DNA of 64,000 nucleotides from Oscheius dolichura (taxonomy: Eukaryota > Nematoda > Chromadorea > Rhabditida > Rhabditidae). The stretch is taken from positions 3,472,001-3,536,000 of the forward strand of contig OW051495.1 in assembly GCA_932521035.1 (NCBI GenBank). The letters are read 5' to 3'. Under the pieces are notes generated by a model, which saw only the letters and a program-made list of their open reading frames with translations, had not been told where the DNA came from and did not search any database. The translations under genes were made by a program, and so were the position numbers. Shown one piece after another: positions 46,859 to 57,986 of this stretch (positions within the stretch are counted from its first letter, which is position 1; every line of letters starts with the position of its first letter).

Positions 46859-48144
46859 ATGCAAACTGCGAAAACAGCAATGTCTGCAAACGTTCCTCAA
46901 CGAAACTGGGAAGCTGCTAATCAGGTTTATAAAACTTTCAATGTTACATCTTCAAGTACACTTTAGGTTCAACATTTGGATTCAATTTATGCTTATAATG
47001 AACAAGAGCAAACAGAACTAAGAAATGCTAAACCTTGGGAGAAGGATCAGCATTACTTTAAGGAGGTTAAAATATCTGCTGTGGCCCTGCTCAAAATGGT
47101 CCTTCATGCCAGAAGAGGCGGTAACCTGGAAGTTATGGGACTTATGCAAGGAAGAGTTGAAGGAAGTGCTTTTATTGTAATGGATTCTTTTGCACTACCT
47201 GTGGAGGGAACCGAGACAAGGTTAGCGTATTCGTTTATTAGCATATTTTAGCTAATTTCTAGAGTTAACGCTCAAACTCAGGCTTATGAATATATGAGTG
47301 TATTCTCGGATTCCTGCGAAGCTGTCGGTAAAAGAGAAAAGGTTTGAAGATATATTATTAATTAGACTTGCTCTTTAGGTTGTTGGCTGGTATCATTCTC
47401 ATCCGGGATACGGATGTTGGCTCTCAGGTATTGACGTAGCTACTCAAGCTCTTAATCAGCAGTATCAAGAGCCATGGGTGGCTATTGTTATAGATCCTTT
47501 GCGAACCATTAGTGCGGGAAAAGTTGGTTTATTTTACTCAGTAAATACGTTTTTCTTAGGTGGAGATCGGCGCGTTCCGAACATATCCAAAGGGATACAA
47601 CCCTCCCGAGAGCGAAGGTCCATCGGAATATCAACCCATCCCACTCGCCAAAATCGAAGATTTTGGAGTTCATTGTAAACAATACTATTCGCTTGATGTT
47701 AGCGTCTTCAAATCGTCGCTTGGTAAAGCCTTGGCTAAAACTAACAAACGATTACAGATGCTCAAATGCTGAATGCCTTGTGGAATACATACTGGCTGAA
47801 TACTTTGAGCAGTTCTCCACTTTTGATTAATGCTGGATATGTTAACAATCAAATCATCGATATGGCTAACAAAATAAAGAATGTAAGTTCATTAGCTTCG
47901 ATTTCATCGTAATTTAGCTCGAGTCGAAGCATCATCGTGGAGATAAGGGCTCGGAAATGTCTGACGCCCTTGTAAAAGTTGTTCATGATGCAAGAACCGT
48001 CTCTGATGAGTTGAAGTGTGGATTGGTTACGGAGCAGCTCAAAAGAACTCTCTTTAACCACAGGTAAGCTTCTTTTTAAACTTTTGCCATGTTAGATTGA
48101 GTATCGCTTTTTTCAGGTGCTGTGAACACGGGCCGGCAGAATGA
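46859..48144 (+). CDS. COPS5: COP9 signalosome subunit 5 (JAMM metalloprotease)
   Basis: Catalytic subunit of the COP9 signalosome, removing NEDD8 from cullins. The sequence begins [20 protein letters not shown]. The MPN domain has LEVMGLMQG (catalytic Glu) and the JAMM motif [16 protein letters not shown], with zinc ligands [23 protein letters not shown] and [11 protein letters not shown] follow as in animal CSN5. The intron at about 47723-47759 must be removed to join SSL to [20 protein letters not shown]. The end is [12 protein letters not shown]. An AATAAA lies at about 48228. All catalytic residues are present. Confidence 0.93.
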
Positions 48145-48357
48145 ATGAAGCGGTTACATGTATTTTATGGGTCTCAACAATGTTTCTGGATGTTTTATAT
48201 TAGCCAACTCTGTAAACTGATCCTCGTAAATAAAGTTTTCTGTTGCACAGCGAGTTCTAGCCCGCGCAGCTATGATCGGGTTCGTCCGGACTGAACCGCC
48301 GTGACCCTGTTTCCAGTCCACTTTCTCTTGTGTTCAACACCTAAGGTGGCCATCTGG

Positions 48358-50102
48358 ATGTGGCTTTATCTTCTTATTTCCTTTCCATATGCTATTGCTG
48401 CTCCTGAAGTAACCAGTGGAGTTTGGTTAGCCGGCCCTAAAGGGCACTACTATTTAATCGGAAAAGGACAAGAAAGCTGGATTAATGCCAGGGAATATTG
48501 CCTGGCCAGGAATGCCGATCTCATGTCCCTTGAGAGCGGAACTTCCTATGTAGGTATTTTATAAACCTGTTCTTTTCTTCTCCGTTAACACCTTATTTTC
48601 ATTTTCGGTTTTCTCCCGGCGTTCCTAAGATAACCGGAAAGAGAAAGCAGCCTCTGAAAATGTAATATACCAATAAATAGAATAAGCCATAAACTAATTT
48701 ATCCTCCAGCCTATCTAGCACTTCTAATTCTGGTTCACTTACTTTTCGTTAGCCCTAAAAATGTATCCTCTTGATCAAGTCGGCTGAACACATTTTCCCT
48801 TTGAAAACGAGATTGCGAACGCTAATTATCGACCACTTGACAACAAACGATGAACTTTCTCAGGGATGGCTTCTCCAGCACTTTATGCCGTCGCCCCACA
48901 ATCCCGGACATATTCAGGTTCACTCTTTTTATTTGATCTTTGACCGTCGGGATACAGATTGGCTTGTTCCGTTCCTTTTTCCCCGAGTGGAGATGGATCT
49001 CCTCCGAGATGTTAAAAGAGACGATGTATTATATTCTAAAAACGAATTGAAGAAGGATTTTAGAGATGTTGTGAATAGAGACGACCAGTGCGGTGTTTTG
49101 AGTCTGAAGAATGGATCGTATTCCTCGGTGGCCTGTGATTATGAGCCCGAGGAAATGACTCGTTTCATCTGTGAAAGGACTGCCGAAGCACATGAGGAGG
49201 TCTCCTTTTTTAGCTATTAGTTCTCAAGAAAAAAATCCTTTCAGCAATATAAAACAGAAAATGGTTTGTGGTCAAAGTTAGAGGCGGTGCTGGAATATCT
49301 CGGGCTGAAGAAAGCGACGACTACCGAAGCCCCGCCGACCGCCGGACCAGGAATCGACTTGGAGGATCCGGGAGAGCTGGTCAAGGATATTGAACACGCT
49401 GAAAGGCTTCTGAACGAAGAGGGAAGCGGGGTGGAGGATGGCCGGCCGGCGAGTGTAGCTGCCGCGGACAGGCTACTGCCACTGGTCGAAAAAGGAACAG
49501 AAGAGGGAAGCGGGGAGGAGATCGAGGTGGGATTGACGGAAGGAAGCGGCGAGGGTGAGAGGGGACCGGCCGAGGAGCAGAAGAAGCCCGTCAAGGCTGC
49601 CGAGATTGAAAACGACTTCAACGTGGACGACACCAATATCACAGTTGTTGGTTTATGAATAAAAAAAAGAGACTTTCAATTCAGGAAGACGTCCCAATTC
49701 CACCAAAAAAGGACGACTGTATTATAGAGAGCGGCAAGGCAGCGGACGACTCGGTCGAACTGCTCGGAATGTTGAGGAAGTTCCTGAGCCGGGCAGCCCA
49801 TTCAGACCTCAGGTGACCGGATTTTCCTCCCAAATGAAGCCCCATTCAGACGATTAGTCGATGACGACTCCCACACCCTGAAAGAGCGCCTCCTTCGGGG
49901 GATCTCCGAGGCCAACGCCCGCGAGTTCGAGGCTGTCCTGCCGACCGAAGAACTTGTGGAAAATGCCGAGAAGGAGCTGCTATTCGACGAACTGAGCAGA
50001 CTTCTTGTTCCAGACGAGAAAGTAATCCGGCCGGGGGGAAAGAGATGGATTCGTTTTCAGAAGAGACTGGAAGCTCTCAAAATAAAGGAGGAATTCGTGT
50101 GA
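48358..50102 (+). CDS. Secreted C-type lectin with acidic Ser-Gly-rich region
   Basis: A signal peptide MWLYLLISFPYAIAAP opens the protein. The CTLD follows: VWLAGPKGHYYLIGKGQESW, NAREYCLARNADLMSLES, a variable middle, CGVLSLKNGSYSSVACDYEP and MTRFICER, with the expected C..C..C spacing. The canonical EPN/WND calcium motifs are not clear. An acidic linker (49266-49650) contains three EGSG/EEGSG blocks flanked by Glu, the consensus for glycosaminoglycan attachment. An acidic helical C-terminal domain (LLGMLRKFLSRAAHSDL, REFEAVLPTEELVENAEKEL) ends KIKEEFV. Exons after 49650 join in frame through 30-40 nt introns; an in-frame stop after VVGL is removed as intron. Confidence 0.7.
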
Positions 50103-50222
50103 GCGACAATCGCAAAGAAGAATAGCAACTAATAATATTTTTAATAAAACATTGGGAAATAGTCGCGCGAACACAAAAGCGGCAGACGGCCCCCTCCATT
50201 TTCATTTAGCACACCGTCCCCT

Positions 50223-50685
50223 TCACTTGGCAGAGGAGGATAAGCCCGAGGCCAGACCAGGTTTCCGTCCGATATCAGGTGGATGGCCCTTGAATCCCTT
50301 CGGAAACCGATGAAATCCGGCGTCAAATCGGATTTTTCGAGCTACGGTGTCTTGCTCTATGAAATCTTCAACAACGGAGTGAAACAGTGACCGGACGAGC
50401 CGGTGATGAAGATTTCAACGATGAACAGGAATTGTGAGATGCCACACTTTCCTGAAAGGATCCCGAAAGAACTCAAACGAAGGAAAGTCGTCGACTCTTG
50501 TTCTTCACTAGGGTTTTTAAGCCGGGGGCTTTTGCAAGCCGCTCCGGCGAGAAGGTGAAGAGCGGAGGCGACCTCTTGAAGACGGGCTCGGAAGCCGAAA
50601 CTGCTAGGTCTTGTAGAAGACAAAAGGAGAGAAAGGGATTTGTTGGGGTGTCGCACTCCCCTTTCGGGTTATGCCGGGCACCCAA
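50223..50685 (-). CDS. Small Ser/Pro-rich basic protein
   Basis: No family recognised. A model with three segments gives GARHNPKGECDTPTNPF, FKRSPPLFTFSPERLAKAPG, KNKSRRLSF, then SVASHNSCSSLKSSSPARPV and, after a 36-nt intron, RKIRFDAGFHRFPKGFKGHP ending SGLSSSAK. The first intron would be only 27 nt. There is no in-frame ATG, and the frame stays open upstream of 50685, so the 5' end is missing. RKIRF fits the loose PP1-docking pattern, which is weak evidence. It lies tail-to-tail with the lectin gene. Confidence 0.4.
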
Positions 50686-50689
50686 TGTC

Positions 50690-51261
50690 GATAACTCGAC
50701 GACGAATGTATCCTCACATAGGACATGACGTACTACCGATCAGAAGAAAATCGGGACGTCCACGTTGAAAATGAGACGGAGAAACCACCCACATCCTTTG
50801 GAAGGGGCACCGACTCACTAGAAGAAGGGACGCAAAATCCACCGGCATCGAAGAGCTGGGAACCGTCCTACCCACCGCCGGAGCGGCATCGCCTACGGCG
50901 AACAGGGACGAGTCGACTTCGTCCTAACCAAATGAACGCTTACCGGGTACCTACCGAAAAAGGCCTAAAAACAAAATTAAAGGGGGACGGGGACGTATAT
51001 ACGGAAATAAGACGGGACAAAAAAACATATATGAAAGTGGAAGCGTGCTGAGAAACATTAAAAAGAAAGTTAGAGGTACGGAAGAAAGAACGTCCTGCTA
51101 CCAGTAAGGTTAGAGGTTAATCCTCAGACTCTAGAGAGATAATAAGAACACGGAGAAGTAATGGGCGATCATTCCCTCCTCTCTCTCCTCCTGATCGGTG
51201 CCTTGGGGCGCTTTTATAGGCGCGTGGCGGTGGCCTGAAAGCTTTTGGATTAGTCAATTCT
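50690..51261. other. Intergenic region with an unassigned open frame
   Basis: A 108-codon plus-strand frame (50725-51051, e.g. SWEPSYPPPERHRLRRTGTS) has proline- and arginine-rich composition like retroelement ORF1 debris, but nothing diagnostic. It lies outside the target-site duplication of the LINE that follows. Confidence 0.3.
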
Positions 51262-52706
51262 AGGGGATCAGCTATCCGAGATCGCAATGAAGTCATTGTT
51301 CGAGACCAGAAATCCATCACAACCGCCGTCCAATCATTCTACACGGATCTGTACGCCTGCCCAAACGACCCTCCATATGTTGAACAATTGTATGACGAGC
51401 CGTGCCCCTCGTTCTTGGTTTCGGAAGTCGCCAAAGCCCTCGATGGAACCCGATCGGCAACTTCGCCTGATCTGGAAGTCACTTCCGACATATTAAAGAA
51501 GGCTCCCCAGCTACTGCCGGATCTTACTCAGCTCTACAACCAGATGCTCCACAACACAAAGGCACAAAGGCCTTTGACAGCGTCTTTTTCAGTAAAATCT
51601 GGAATTCACTTATCGAAGCTGGACTACACTCAAAAATTGTTTCCCTTCTGGCAAAAATCTATGGCAGCGCGACATCGTTCATCTCAGTCAACAACGATAA
51701 ACCAGAAGTGCCAATCATGAAAGGAGTTCGACAGGGATGTTCCCTTAGCCCCCAACTCTTCAATCTGACCGTCAATTCTGTTCTAAAATCGATGGACTGG
51801 GACGCTCACGGATACAACATCAACGGCCAATCTATTTCGTGGCTCGCCTATGCCGACGACATCGTTCTCATCTCCCCATCTCAACAAGGATTGGCCTCAA
51901 TGCTGGACGACTTGGTCAGAGAAAGTGCTCTTGTCGGACTACAACTGAACTTTGACAAGACGGTAGCAATGACGAACGCTCCCGCTCCGCCACATCTGAT
52001 GGTTCAAAACAACGCAATCGCCACAGTGAGAAGCTTTAATTACCTCGGAGTAAAGCTGTCGATCCCAATGGACTTTGATCTGGTCTTGTCACAAAGAATC
52101 TCGTCGGCCTGGAATGCCTTCAACAAATACAAGAAGATCTTCGGCAGTCGGACAGTAACCACCCAACAGAAAGCCAAACTGTTCAATTGCGTCGTCCTGC
52201 CATGCTTTACCTACGGAGCGGAGTGCTGGACTCTAAGCTCGATACAACGTCATCGACTGGCTGAAGAACAACACAAGATGGCCCGCCAAATATTAGGAAT
52301 AACCCTGCTTCATCGCTGGAGGAATCAGCGCCTGATGAATGTCTCGAAATTGAGCCCGGTAAACAAAGCCGCCACCTGTCTCAAGTGGAACTTCGCCAGG
52401 AAAATGGCAACAACAGAAGGGCCATCTAATCTTTTGAACATCCTCAACTGGAGACCATACGAGAGCATCAGACGTCGTGGCCGCCCCCGTCTAAATTGGC
52501 GTGACGAATTCAAGCAGTACACAGGAGAAAGATGGCAGAGAGTAGCTCGAGACGACGCTACCGAATGGAAAAGATTGAGAAACCTACGTGTACAACAAAC
52601 AGCCTGAGGACTTCTGAGATCGCCGTGTGGACTGCTTATGTGATAATATGTAGACAAAAACACGAATACGATAAATATTATTATTATTTATTATAGGGGA
52701 TCAGCT
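51262..52706 (+). mobile_element. Truncated LINE insertion with 13-bp target-site duplication
   Basis: The repeat taggggatcagct occurs at 51261-51273 and 52694-52706, flanking the element. Coding remnants: FYTDLYACPNDPPYVEQLYD (linker before RT), a jump at about 51,560, AFDSVFFSKIWNSLIEAG, VRQGCSLSPQLFNL, YADDIVLISPSQQG (catalytic site) and NFDKTVAMTN. The C-terminal RRRGRPRLNWRDEF and VARDDATEWKRL end it. The RT fingers (about motifs 1-2) are missing, indicating an internal deletion. The 3' end is an ATT-rich tail (52670-52693). No endonuclease domain remains, so it cannot move by itself. Confidence 0.88.
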
Positions 52707-53000
52707 GAGAGTCCTGATCCCTTACAATATCAGTAGAAAAAAGAACGGAGTTTTCTTGGGGATCTTTTATGCAATAGCTTCAGAAGTCCGAATTTTTGTA
52801 ATTGCGCCATAATCAGTGAATTCAAATTTCAGGCAAACGTAAATCCTAAAAAACTTTCGTCACACAACGAATTGAAAGAATTGGCGTTGGCTGTTTTGTT
52901 GTGTTGCTTTCCATGTTCATTTTTGCCGTGTCTTTCTGTTCCATTCATTCGACCTTTTCAGATAACAGGAATTTCGATTTCGTGTAAAAACATTGAAAAC

Positions 53001-56000
53001 ATGGATGATACACCGAGTGGGATTTCTATACTCGATCGACTACTTGAAAAACCAGCGGCTAGTACTGAGGTTCGACAGTTGTCAGTTTCTAGCTATTTTT
53101 CGGTTCATTACAGCTCAAAACTGGAAAAATAACTATGGCTGATCTCATGGGAAAGCAAGAGAATGAAGCTAGTATTTTGGAACGGCTTCTCGAAAGACCG
53201 GCGACATCGGTACACGCTTTGACTGCCGCGTGCAATGAGCCTCCTCATATACCTGGCATGCATTGTGTATCTGTTCTTCGCCCTGAGCTAATTAAGAGTG
53301 CTACGAACTTGATTCAAAGTTATGCTGCTTCACAGCCAACTAAGCACGGTTAATATTTTGTTTCATTTTTTTGTAATTATGCATACAGATAACTCGGCAG
53401 AAGAATGGAACAAATTTCGTAACATCAGCAGTAAGAATACGAATTATTCTGAGAATCTTCCTCCATGGATTTCGCTCACTCCCATGTATCCCGTAGAAGA
53501 ACACCTGCTTCAAAGTATGCTGATATTTCTGCCACAAACATTGTCTGCGAAAAGTTTCGCTATTACGCAATATTGCGTCAGCGGTTTTCGTTGTTTTAAA
53601 CGGCTTCCCTTTCATTATCCTTTGCTGTACGCCTCTAAATGAGATTTCAGATCAAATGACTACGCTTCCAATAAAACCTGGAAGGCCGCAAAAATCATTT
53701 TCTAACCAAAGTGTAAATAGGCAAGAGTAAGCTACTTTTAATAGAGTTTAACTTTTTATGTTAAGATCGGCTAATTCTAACCAAAATGGAGGTGTTCAAA
53801 AGATTCGAAAACCATATTTCATGCCCTATATGTCAGGAGAGCTTATTTCTCGTGGTCTTGCATCACATGAGCTTATTAAAGTATTAAAATATACGAACTG
53901 AAAAATAATATATGCAATTAAGGGCACTCTTCGAGTAAATCAGAGGAATTGGGAAGAAAGTTACATTGATAATCCAGAAGGCGACGATCAACTTGATCTT
54001 CTTATTTACGGTCTCCAAGATAGAAATCGAGCACTCCATGGAGACGTAGTAGTTGTGCGCATCAAGAATCGTAATAATTGGGTTGTAAGTTTCATTTAAC
54101 AATTAAATTAAATCCCGAGTAATATCGTTTTATTTAGGTAAGAGAAAATTTGCATCAAGCGTGGCGCCGTGGAGAGCTTAACATTAGCTACGATGACGAT
54201 GGTAAGCCTATAACTGTGCCTCCTGTTCCTACTGCACAAGATGAAAACGTAGTTGAGGTATGTTTTTTCACAATTCGGCGAAATGACGATAAACAAATAA
54301 TGATTTTATGACTTCTTCAGCTGTTCGATAAATTGTTTGTCTTACAGCGAGCGTACCGGTGTAAATTAATTCCTTACCGATAAGCGTCATGTATAGACTG
54401 TAACTACAAGCGTACGAACGTAAGGATACATGTTCCCATTAATGTCACCGAGTACAAACGTGAAGAAGTCTCAGTGACTGAAAGTTTTCAATCTGATCGC
54501 CAAATTTTTTCTATCACTATTTTTGTTTTTACACATTCTTTAGGTAGTACTAGGCGGCTCTGCTGAAATAAACTTAGACAAAAACTCGTTGAATAAAGTA
54601 GTTCCGGTGCATGACGATGGAAAATACAACAGGGAGGAAATGCTACTCATGGGAGCTCAATCAGAGATCAAACGACGGAATTCTTTGAATACTGCTGGTG
54701 GCGACCTGGCTGTAGGCGGTACTTTAGATACGTCATTAGAGGTTTTTACATGTGTTACATGTTTTTATATATGTTTCAGCAAGTCGTTTCGGCTTTATCA
54801 CTTAAAAAAATCGAGCCAGAAGATCCTATTGTGGTTGCCCCAGTGAAAAAGACTCCACTTAAAAGGTCTACAGGACACAAAAAAGGACTACGATTTCTCT
54901 CTGACATGCCAGATGAGGATTGGGGTATGCCTGATTGCTGCTTACAGAAGACTGCTGAAGTAAGAATATAGTCGTATAACTTCTTCAAAATATAAATTTT
55001 CTTCAGGTTGTTTTCATAGCCGAAATGAAAAACTGTCGTGCAGCTATGGGACAACTGAAAATGATGAACGATTTGAACAGAAATTGGGCTCTGTTTTCAC
55101 CTGCCGATTCAAGAATGCCGCGTATGATGATTCCTGCTGAACAACTGCCTAATGGATTCTTTGATAGACCTCAGGATTTCCTAAAATTTGTCTTTGTTGC
55201 TAGAATGGTGGATTGGCAAGCAACCAACCAGTTCGCTCGTGGTCGATTAGAGCGATCTTTGGGAATTGCAGGCGATCCTGATGTATGTTCTTACACAGAT
55301 TTATTTAATTCTCTTCAGGTGGAAACTGAAGGCCTTCTCTTTGCAAATAATGTGGATTCGAGAGAGTTTTCGCAATCCATATTAAAATCGCTTCCAACAA
55401 CCGAGGGTGATAAATGGAAAATTCCTGATATAGAGTTGGCATATCGTCGTGATTTCCGCGATGAGATTGTGTTCACGATTGATCCTAAAACTGCAAGAGA
55501 TCTGGATGATGCTCTTCACATTAAACATTGCGACGATGTTGATGGTCAAGGAAAGCCTGGTTGGGAGGTTGGAGTCCATATCGCTGATGTTGCATATTTT
55601 TTCACCGAAGATACAGAGTTAGACGAGTGGGCACGTGAGAGAGCTACAAGTGTATATCTTGTACATAAGGTAGAACGAGTAAATTATATCATCATCAAAA
55701 TTATAGGTGATTCCTATGTTGCCACGTATTCTTTGTGAAGAGCTTTGTTCGCTGAATTCAGGAGTGGATCGCTTAACGTTTTCTGTGATTTGGAAAATTG
55801 ATGATGAAGGAAATGTGTACTCAAACGAGTTCGGTGAGTTTTTTAAATTCAAATTACGCAAAAAGTTGGTGGACAAAATGATGCGTATAGTAAAAGGTCT
55901 GAGAGCATTAGTTCTACGTGACAAACTAATGGAGACGAATGATATTGATAAGTCGTTGTCCTATTCACGAGTATCCAGAGTACCACAAAGGAATGTTGTT

Positions 56001-57669
56001 CCTACTGCGGCCATGTTTAATGTTCACATGGTTCGCTAATAAGCAACATAACATAACGTTTATACGGTCGATACTTTAAATTAGTTTTCACATAGTAATG
56101 AGTGTTTCAAATGATCAGAGTAGATACTGATTGTCTATATAACAATATTTTTTTTTGCTTTCTTACATTTTTTTTTTCTATTTCTATTTATAGTGCGCTC
56201 TGTTATAAGATCAAGAGTAAAACTGTCGTATGAACATGCACAAGACTTCATTGACAATCCTGAGAAAGATTTCGCCACTAGCGAGGTACCGGAAATTAGC
56301 GATAATGTTGCTGTCAGCACTATTCAAGAAAAGGTAAGGCATTACAAATTGAACATGAATAAGTTCATGGTTATAGGTTTTGCAATTGAACTCAATAGCA
56401 TTGAAGCTGAAGGCTATTCGTGCCAGTAATGGAGCCTTGCGCTTGGATCAGCCTAAAATGAAATTTGCCCTGGATGACGTTACGAAGATGCCGAACGGAG
56501 TGACGATTTATGAGGTCAGTTTAGATGTAACTTAACAACCAGAATTCAGATAAAAGAAGCTAACCGTCTTGTTGAAGAATTCATGCTCTTAGCAAATATG
56601 GCTGTAGCACGTAAGATCGAAGAGTCTTATCCACAAACAGCTCTTTTACGGCGACATCCTGCTCCAAAGCAGAAAGTTCTTCGTGAAGTGGTATGTCGCT
56701 TCTGTAACAATTTCTAAACCGTTCAGCTTGAAATATGTGCTAAAATCGGATTTCCATTAGACGGTACAAGCTCGGGAGTGTTAAGTTCCTCCCTGAACAA
56801 ATACATCGGAGATACTACTCTCATGAGGTCGATCAACCAAGTTTTGAGTATGCTTGTCATGAAACCGATGCAATTAGCACAGTACTTTTGTGTTGGTACA
56901 GTGGATAGTAAGAGTGACTACCAACATTATGCTTTGTCATGCCCATAGTAAGATTCTCTAGCCACTCCGTATTGTTTTAGTTACACTCATTTTACATCAC
57001 CGATTCGTCGCTATGCAGACGTTATGGTTCATCGGTTCCTTGCTGCTGCTCTTGGTTACAGTGAACCACCAAGAAAAAGTATTCCCGAAGTGCAAAAAAT
57101 AGCGGACCATTGTAATGATAAGAAAGTTGCTGCAAAAACCGTAAGCGAGGGCAGTGATGAGACCTTCTTTGGTTTATTTGTCAAGGTTATATTCACGGAT
57201 ATACTTGATTACTATATCCGTTCAGGCATGTGGACCCATTTCTGAGCGCGGGGTTGTAGTCAATGTGCTTGACGCCGCCTTTGATGTTCTGGTATTCAAG
57301 TACGGTGTTATTAAGCGTGTTTATGTTAACGTTAGTGCGTTAGTTATGCTTAATTATGATGTTTAGAGACTAAATATGGCAAGAGAACCAATTTTTAATG
57401 AAATTGCTCCTGCCAGGCTTACTCTTTTCTGGGCTAATGCAGGCGCTGTTATGGAACAAACGATCCAAGTATGCCTCTTCATGAACATAATCTAGCCTTT
57501 TAGATGTGTACCGTAGTGGACGTTGAGCTCTCAACAGAAACCCCTGATACTATAAAGTATCAAGCAATCATAAAGCCTTGCCCAACAATGAAGTCTAAAA
57601 CACTCCTTCAGCTCATGCAGGAACACAAGAGTTTGGACGAACCTGAGCGAGTTCACAACGACGAATAAT
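53001..57669 (+). CDS. DIS3L2: DIS3L2 3'-5' exoribonuclease
   Basis: Cytoplasmic RNase II family enzyme degrading uridylated RNAs, without an exosome-binding PIN domain. The N-terminal region is low-complexity and split into small exons. [20 protein letters not shown] begins the cold-shock part, then [15 protein letters not shown] and [13 protein letters not shown]. The RNB domain has [20 protein letters not shown] (metal-binding Asp cluster), [20 protein letters not shown] and [47 protein letters not shown] and [18 protein letters not shown] follow, and an S1-like end comes last. The whole tracks DIS3L2 rather than DIS3. Two ATG exons (53001 and 53135) code similar heads. The intron near 56,041-56,190 is longer than most. 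Confidence 0.9.
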
Positions 57670-57986
57670 TTTTTATCCTTATTTTTACCGGTAACACTTG
57701 TCTGCGGGTCTTTTTAATTTACATATCCAGCCCCTTTTTCCTTTTTTATGGAGTTACTTGTGTTAAATTGCATGCAATGTTAACTTTTTAAATAAAAGCT
57801 TGTTCACTTAGTAGGAACTGCCCTAGTTTCATCTTGTAAGATTGGAACATTGTTAAATTTTATCTGTTCTTATTTTTGTTGAACAAAAATCACAAATAAA
57901 TGTTAATAACTTTTGCTTACATTGAAACGAACTCATGTAAACCTTCCATCCTTATTTTTCTACTTCTCGGCTACATCACTGTCTAG

